Origin: an uncultured Collinsella sp.
Lineage (GTDB): Bacteria; Actinomycetota; Coriobacteriia; Coriobacteriales; Coriobacteriaceae
DNA: 10,446 bases
Direction of reading: 5' to 3'
Assembly: GCA_902497065.1 (NCBI GenBank)
Contig: CABVDH010000039.1
Coordinates: 1 to 10,446, forward strand
Part shown: positions 7,244 through 10,446 of the stretch, one piece after another
Layout: every line of letters starts with the position of its first letter
Numbering within the stretch: position 1 is the stretch's first letter
Translations under genes and position numbers: made by a program
The notes under the pieces: generated by a model
What the model was told of the DNA's origin: nothing
Databases searched by the model: none
What the model saw: the letters and a program-made list of their open reading frames with translations, nothing else

Positions 7244-8014
7244 ATGAAGATTGGATTTGTCGGTTTTGGCAATATGGCGAGCGCCATGGCCGATGGCTGG
7301 ATCGCTGCCGGTGTAGCTGCGAGCGACATGTGCGCCTGTGCGGGTCGCTACGACGCACTGGTTGAGCGCTGTGAGGCGCGCGGCATGGCCGCCTGCCACG
7401 ATGCCGCCGAGGTTGTCGCCGCATCCGATATCGTGGTCGCTGCGGTCAAACCGTACATGATCGAGAAGGTATTCGCCCCGCTCAAGGATGCTCTTGCCAA
7501 AAAGGTCGTTCTGTCGGTTGCCTGGACCTGGGACAGTGTCAAGTGGGAGCAGGTCCTGCCGGGCGTCGCGCATATCTCGACGGTGCCCAACACGCCGGTT
7601 TCGGTGGGCGAGGGCGTCATCGCTTGCGAGAAGGCTTCCACGCTTAGTGATGAGCAGAGCGCAGTGGTGCTTGATCTGCTTGGCAAGCTCGGTGCGGTGG
7701 TCGAGCTCGATACGAGCCTGCTGTTCGTGGGCGGCACGGTGGGTGGTTGCGCTCCGGCATTTGTCGCTATGGCAATCGAGGCCCTGGGCGATGCGGCGGT
7801 CAAGCACGGTATCCCGCGTGCCGATGCCTATCGCATTGTGAGCCAGATGGTGCTAGGTACGGCAAAGCTGCAGCTTTCAACTGGTCAGCATCCTGCGGCG
7901 ATGAAGGACGCCGTATGCTCGCCCGGTGGCGCCACCATCAAGGGCGTCGTTGCGCTCGAGGACGCCGGCATGCGCAGTGCCCTGGTCAAGGCAATTGACG
8001 CAACTCTCCAGTAA
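7244..8014 (+). CDS. proC: Pyrroline-5-carboxylate reductase
   Basis: ProC reduces 1-pyrroline-5-carboxylate to L-proline with NAD(P)H, the last step of proline synthesis. The 256-aa protein has the Rossmann dinucleotide loop IGFVGFGNMASAM (3-15), the VPNTPVSVGEG segment (N116), GGCAPAFVAMAIEALGDAAV where most relatives have GSGPAYV, and the dimerisation motif TGQHPAAMKDAVCSPGGATI (P227). The central Gly-Ser-Gly to Gly-Cys-Ala change is a departure but the fold is clear. The substrate-side segment SVAWTWDSVKW also differs from the common SIAAG form. ATG 7244 has AAAGGA at 7229-7234. It follows rlmH by 73 nt and may share its transcript; no convincing separate promoter was found. The glutamate-to-P5C genes are not in the window. 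Confidence 0.93.
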   Translation: MKIGFVGFGNMASAMADGWIAAGVAASDMCACAGRYDALVERCEARGMAACHDAAEVVAASDIVVAAVKPYMIEKVFAPLKDALAKKVVLSVAWTWDSVKWEQVLPGVAHISTVPNTPVSVGEGVIACEKASTLSDEQSAVVLDLLGKLGAVVELDTSLLFVGGTVGGCAPAFVAMAIEALGDAAVKHGIPRADAYRIVSQMVLGTAKLQLSTGQHPAAMKDAVCSPGGATIKGVVALEDAGMRSALVKAIDATLQ

Positions 8015-8173
8015 AACCTGCCATTTAGGGACAGGCTTATTTTGGAAGGTTTTTCCTGCGGTTTTGTCGTATGTGCGAAAAGCGCCCCGCAACCGGATCG
8101 TTACCGGTTGCGGGGCGCTTGCGTTTGCCCAGATAAAACCGACCAAAATAAACCTGTCCCTTTTTGGCAGGTT
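8015..8173. repeat. 159-bp inverted-repeat element (MITE- or REP/BIME-like)
   Basis: Two 31-bp arms, 8015-8045 and 8143-8173, are inverted copies matching at 27 of 31 positions. Each contains AACCTGCC, GGGACAGG and TTATTTTGG. Inside them, CGGTTTT occurs inverted again at a second level, and a perfect 17-bp hairpin occupies the centre. The whole can fold into one long interrupted hairpin and has no coding capacity. The left arm begins at the base after the proC stop; the right arm overlaps the stop of the facing small gene. GGGACAGG-type inverted repeats of this kind are reminiscent of repeats mobilised by REP-associated tyrosine (Y1) transposases, but no transposase is present and copy number elsewhere is unknown. 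Confidence 0.75.
8080..8120. terminator. Strong 17-bp GC-rich hairpin between convergent genes
   Basis: Arms 8080-8096 and 8104-8120 pair perfectly over 17 bp (AAGCGCCCCGCAACCGG) around a 7-nt loop. On the - strand the stem runs into CTTTTCG, a short T-run that could terminate the small membrane-protein gene. On the + strand there is no T-tract (CTTGCG), so it is not a canonical terminator for proC. It may instead act by structure, for example blocking exonucleases or antisense read-through. Confidence 0.6.
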
Positions 8174-8345
8174 AGTCCCAGAAGCTGTCTTCCTCATCCT
8201 CGGACTTGGGCCCGCGGTCGACGTACATCTTATGGGTGCGCTTCTCCATTACAAAGGCAAGAATCGCAAATAACAGGATGCCGCCGGCGAAAAGGATGGC
8301 AAAACCGGTGCGGGTGCCAAACAAAAAGGAAAAAACTGCGTCCAT
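8172..8345 (-). CDS. Small single-pass membrane protein, 57 aa, function unknown
   Basis: This short gene encodes 57 residues: an N-terminal MDAVFSFLFGTRTG, a clear hydrophobic transmembrane segment (about residues 14-33, FAILFAGGILLFAILAFVM), a positively charged EKRTHK just after it, and an acidic tail (SEDEEDSFWD). By the positive-inside rule the acidic C-terminus would be cytoplasmic. Support for a real gene comes from AGAAGG 7 nt before the ATG, the coherent membrane-protein layout, codon use like its neighbours, and an upstream promoter-like palindrome. It is divergent from serS and convergent with proC. I do not recognise the family. The size and layout suit a small regulatory or complex-stabilising membrane peptide, but that is speculation. 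Confidence 0.75.
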   Translation of the reverse strand: MDAVFSFLFGTRTGFAILFAGGILLFAILAFVMEKRTHKMYVDRGPKSEDEEDSFWD

Positions 8346-8369
8346 TGGGTGCCTTCTTGCGTAGTTGAG

Positions 8370-8399
8370 TTGGGTCGTAAACGCTCATAAGTATATACT
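8370..8399 (+). promoter_or_regulatory. Putative promoter of serS
   Basis: TTGGGT (8370-8375) and TATACT (8394-8399) are 18 bp apart, placing transcription start near 8406 and giving a leader of about 50 nt. There is no T-box signature (no TGGNACCGCG-like sequence) and no room for one, so serS is not under T-box control here. Confidence 0.5.
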
Positions 8400-8427
8400 T
8401 ACCCATACATGTACAAGGTTGCAACCT
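8388..8427. promoter_or_regulatory. Cluster of three perfect palindromes in the serS/small-gene divergent promoter
   Basis: TAAGTATATACTTA (8388-8401, 14 bp), TACATGTA (8406-8413) and AGGTTGCAACCT (8416-8427, 12 bp) lie within 40 bp. The first contains the -10 boxes of both divergent promoters. The other two sit near the expected serS transcription start and over the -35 of the small gene. Such dyads could be binding sites for dimeric regulators; no regulator is identified. Confidence 0.45.
8390..8417 (-). promoter_or_regulatory. Putative promoter of the 57-aa membrane protein gene
   Basis: Read on the - strand, CTTGTA (8412-8417) and TATACT (8390-8395) are 16 bp apart. The -10 box lies 45 nt upstream of the small gene's ATG. 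It shares the palindromic TATATA core with the serS promoter on the opposite strand, so the two promoters would overlap and probably compete. Confidence 0.45.
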
Positions 8428-8456
8428 AAATGGAATGTATATCGCCGGAGGATCTA

Positions 8457-9740
8457 ATGCTTGATATCAAGTTTGTTCGCGAGAACCCCGATGCCATCGA
8501 TGTCGCCATGGCTAACCGCCAGACGTCTTGGGATCGCGAGAAGTTCTTTGAGCTCGACGACGAGCGCCGTGCCGTCATCACCGAGGTCGAGGAGCTCCAG
8601 GCTACGCGCAATGCCGAGTCCAAGAAGATCGGCGCCCTGATGAAGGAGGGCAAGAAGGACGAGGCCGAGGCCGCCAAGGAGGCCGTGCGCGCCGTCAACG
8701 AGAAGATTGACGGTCTGGCCGAGCGCCGCACTGCTCTCGAGCAGGAGCAGTACGACTTCATGGCTCACCTGCCCAACATTCCTTGCGAGGCCACGCCGTA
8801 CGGCAAGGACGAGGACGAGAATATTGAGCGCCGTCGTTGGGGCACCCCGCGCGAGTTCGACTTCGACTTTAAGCCGCATTGGGATCTGGGCACCGATCTG
8901 GACATCCTCGACTTCGAGCGCGGCAACAAGCTCTCCGGCAGCCGTTTTACCGTTCTCGGTGGCGCTGGCGCCCGCCTGGAGCGCGCCCTCATCAACTTCT
9001 TCCTCGATACGCACACCAGCCGTGGTTTTAAGGAGTGGTGGCCGCCCATCGTCGTCAAGCGTCAGACCATGTTTGGCACGGGTCAGCTGCCCAAGTTCGA
9101 GGACGACGCCTACCACGTCTCGGGCGACAACTTCCTGATCCCCACCGCCGAGGTCGTGCTCACCAACCTGCACGCCGGCGAGGTCCTCGACGCCGACACC
9201 CTGCCGCGCCGCTACACCGCCTTCACCCCCTGCTTCCGCGAGGAGGCCGGTTCCGCCGGTCGCGACACCCGCGGCATCATCCGTCAGCACGAGTTCGACA
9301 AGGTCGAGATGGTCAAGTTCGCTAAGCCGGAGGAGTCCGACGAGGAGCTCGAGAGCATGACCGCCGAGGCCGAGTACCTGCTGCAGCAGCTGGGCCTTCC
9401 GTATCGCGTGATTAGCCTGTGCACCGGCGACCTGGGCTTCTCTGCCCGTCAGACCTACGACATCGAAGTCTGGCTGCCGAGCTACAACGCCTACAAGGAG
9501 ATCAGCTCCTGCTCCAACTGCGGTGACTTCCAGGCTCGCCGCGCCAACATCAAGTATCGCGACCCCGAGAACTTCAAGGGTTCGCGCTACCTGCACACTC
9601 TCAACGGTTCCGGCCTGCCGGCCGGCCGCACCATGGCCGCCATTCTGGAGAATTACCAGAACGCCGACGGCACCATCACGATCCCCGAGGTTCTGCGTCC
9701 TTACATGGGCGGTCTCGAGAAGATCGAGCCGGTCGCGTAA
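8457..9740 (+). CDS. serS: Seryl-tRNA synthetase (SerRS)
   Basis: SerRS charges tRNA-Ser (and tRNA-Sec where present). The 427-aa protein is a class II synthetase of standard length. It has an N-terminal long-variable-arm-binding helical hairpin (about 25-100, Glu/Lys/Ala-rich), motif 1 around FKEWWPPIVV (190-199), motif 2 FREEAGSAGRDTRGIIRQHE (from 260) and motif 3 LNGSGLPAGRTMAAILENYQ (from 382). The start is ATG 8457, giving the canonical MLDIKFVRENPD end, because GGAGG (8447-8451) lies 5 nt upstream; an in-frame ATG at 8430 has no such site and would add nine unconserved residues. It is a single-gene unit with its own promoter and terminator. Codon choice is strongly biased to GC-ending codons, as expected for high expression. 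Confidence 0.98.
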   Translation: MLDIKFVRENPDAIDVAMANRQTSWDREKFFELDDERRAVITEVEELQATRNAESKKIGALMKEGKKDEAEAAKEAVRAVNEKIDGLAERRTALEQEQYDFMAHLPNIPCEATPYGKDEDENIERRRWGTPREFDFDFKPHWDLGTDLDILDFERGNKLSGSRFTVLGGAGARLERALINFFLDTHTSRGFKEWWPPIVVKRQTMFGTGQLPKFEDDAYHVSGDNFLIPTAEVVLTNLHAGEVLDADTLPRRYTAFTPCFREEAGSAGRDTRGIIRQHEFDKVEMVKFAKPEESDEELESMTAEAEYLLQQLGLPYRVISLCTGDLGFSARQTYDIEVWLPSYNAYKEISSCSNCGDFQARRANIKYRDPENFKGSRYLHTLNGSGLPAGRTMAAILENYQNADGTITIPEVLRPYMGGLEKIEPVA

Positions 9741-9763
9741 CTTGGCTGCATAGGGGATATGCA

Positions 9764-9794
9764 AGGGCGCTCCTTCGGGGGCGCCCTATTTCGT
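9764..9794 (+). terminator. Rho-independent terminator after serS
   Basis: A 10-bp stem, AGGGCGCTCC (9764-9773) with GGGGCGCCCT (9778-9787), has one T-G wobble and is closed by the very stable C(TTCG)G tetraloop. A short ATTTCGT tail follows. It begins 24 nt after the serS stop. Confidence 0.82.
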
Positions 9795-9874
9795 GCGCAG
9801 GTCCATATCATGCCGTGCGGACAGCTCAATAGAAAACACACGAACAACTGTTCTGTATACAGCCATCTACCTGC

Positions 9875-9880
9875 TATGCT
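9875..9880 (+). promoter_or_regulatory. Putative -10 box for the 125-aa gene
   Basis: TATGCT lies 34 nt before the ATG. TTCTGT at 9851-9856 is 18 bp upstream as a weak -35. A perfect 10-bp palindrome, CTGTATACAG (9853-9862), overlaps the -35 position and could be an operator. The rest of the 9795-9913 gap shows nothing recognisable. Confidence 0.42.
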
Positions 9881-9913
9881 TTTGCTAAATAAGAGCGAGA
9901 GAAAGGGGACGCG

Positions 9914-10291
9914 ATGGAGCTGTTTGATGATCGGGTGGTTTTGTTTGAGAGCGACGAGGGCGGGGAGTACCTGCTTGTAACGTGTGAGCCGTCTGGCATG
10001 GGTGGCCTGGTGGTTCGGCAGGCGAGCGAGGGTCCGTTGACCCAATGGTGCTTTGAGGAGTCGCCGCATGTGGTCGAGACCTTTGTGGCGCACGAGGGGC
10101 TTGTGGCGCTGGAGCACTTCTATGGAGTTGGGACTTCCAACCAGGTCGCGCGCATGCTGAGCATCTCGTTTGCCGATTTTGACTGTGCCCAGCGGGTGAG
10201 ATCGCTCCTGAGGGAACTTGATGCCAAGTTCGACGTGATCGAAAAGCCAATCGATCGTACGGGGAACGGCGGTATATGCGGAGCAGCATGA
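9914..10291 (+). CDS. Hypothetical protein, 125 aa
   Basis: I do not recognise this family. The 125-aa product is soluble, with no signal peptide or membrane segment, and is acidic overall. The N-terminal half looks like alternating beta-strands (DRVVLFES, EYLLVTCEP, GLVVRQAS). A segment with HVVETFVAHEGLVALEHFYG follows, then a helical C-terminal part (FDCAQRVRSLLRELDAKFDV). The tail is low in conserved-looking features. Start support is AAAGGGGA about 6 nt before ATG. It is monocistronic between the serS terminator and tRNA-Arg. Codon use and GC match the neighbours, so it is probably a lineage gene and not a recent import. Confidence 0.72.
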   Translation: MELFDDRVVLFESDEGGEYLLVTCEPSGMGGLVVRQASEGPLTQWCFEESPHVVETFVAHEGLVALEHFYGVGTSNQVARMLSISFADFDCAQRVRSLLRELDAKFDVIEKPIDRTGNGGICGAA

Positions 10292-10327
10292 CAAAACTGC
10301 GTTCCACAAAAAAGTTTGAGATTGTGC

Positions 10328-10358
10328 TTGACTCCAATAGGCTAAAGTGGTTTTATAT
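10328..10358 (+). promoter_or_regulatory. Putative promoter of tRNA-Arg
   Basis: TTGACT (10328-10333) is a near-consensus -35. The AT-rich TTTTATAT (10351-10358) supplies a -10 at 17-19 bp spacing, ending about 10 nt before the mature tRNA. The exact -10 register is uncertain. Confidence 0.55.
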
Positions 10359-10368
10359 GTCTTGCGCT

Positions 10369-10445
10369 GCGGCGTTACCTCAGCTGGATAGAGGGTCTGA
10401 CTACGAATCAGAACGTCATAGGTTCGAATCCTATACGCCGCACCA
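10369..10445 (+). tRNA. tRNA-Arg (anticodon ACG)
   Basis: The acceptor stem GCGGCGT pairs with ACGCCGC. The D-arm is CCTC/GAGG, the anticodon stem TCTGA/TCAGA encloses CTACGAA giving ACG at 10403-10405, and the T-arm is ATAGG-TTCGAAT-CCTAT. The discriminator is A10442 and CCA is encoded (10443-10445). A34 would be converted to inosine by TadA so that CGU, CGC and CGA are read. The gene ends one base before the window edge, so what follows is not visible. Confidence 0.97.
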
Positions 10446-10446
10446 A

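Noticed and set aside
7926..8368. Overlapping + strand open frames of about 110 codons through the proC-serS gap
   Set aside because: They run through the inverted repeat and antisense to the better supported 57-aa gene, and have no ribosome binding sites or plausible protein character.
8345..8456. T-box riboswitch upstream of serS (and likewise upstream of metG at 1960-2028)
   Set aside because: Leaders are only about 50 and 30 nt, with no specifier stem and no TGGNACCGCG-like T-box sequence.
8430..8456. Upstream in-frame ATG as the serS start
   Set aside because: ATG 8457 has GGAGG at ideal spacing and gives the conserved SerRS N-terminus.
8454..9764. A 436-codon open frame on the - strand covering all of serS
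   Set aside because: Mirror-frame artefact of the strongly biased serS codons; the protein is a low-complexity Leu/Gly/Ala/Val mix without motifs.
10369..10445. tRNA-Arg 3' end as an integration (att) site
   Set aside because: tRNA-Arg genes are common integration targets, but the window stops one base later, so no integrase or repeated 3' end can be seen.
1..10446. CRISPR arrays, prophage, defence or toxin-antitoxin systems
   Set aside because: No spaced direct repeats, integrase, nuclease-toxin pair or phage gene is visible; apart from the inverted-repeat element the content is housekeeping.

Overview
The window is a GC-rich (roughly 60%), densely packed bacterial segment. All the larger genes lie on the + strand; one very small gene lies on the - strand. 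Protein character, GC-rich codon use and CCA-encoding tRNA genes suit a high-GC actinobacterium of the class Coriobacteriia, probably Collinsella or a close relative. That placement is inferred from general resemblance and was not tested by a search.

Layout, left to right. (1) A cytoplasmic GH5-type glycosidase homologue (13-1074) lies 6 nt before rsmI (1081-1959). (2) metG (2029-3630) has its own promoter-like sequence and ends at a clear terminator (3673-3708). (3) rsmA/ksgA (3741-4601) has a perfect AAGGAGG ribosome binding site and overlaps tatD by 11 bp (4591-5508). (4) A tRNA-Leu(CAG) gene (5552-5638) sits between a well-spaced promoter and a terminator. (5) A membrane-anchored SPFH/stomatin-type protein (5755-6693) is followed after 6 nt by rlmH with a GTG start (6700-7170), then proC (7244-8014). 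(6) The proC-serS interval holds a 159-bp element with 31-bp inverted ends and a 17-bp central hairpin (8015-8173), a 57-aa single-pass membrane protein on the - strand (8172-8345), and a divergent promoter region rich in palindromes (8365-8430). (7) serS (8457-9740) ends at a C(UUCG)G-loop terminator. (8) An unrecognised 125-aa protein (9914-10291) is followed by tRNA-Arg(ACG) (10369-10445) at the window edge.

The theme is translation: three rRNA methyltransferases (RsmI and RsmA on 16S, RlmH on 23S), two aminoacyl-tRNA synthetases and two tRNAs, with TatD nuclease and proline synthesis alongside. This is mostly ordinary core genome. I do not see a convincing new multi-gene system. The points most worth a second look are the GH5 homologue that keeps its nucleophile but has lost three active-site residues (including the acid/base Glu), the inverted-repeat element fitted exactly between two convergent stop codons, and the small membrane protein gene divergent from serS.
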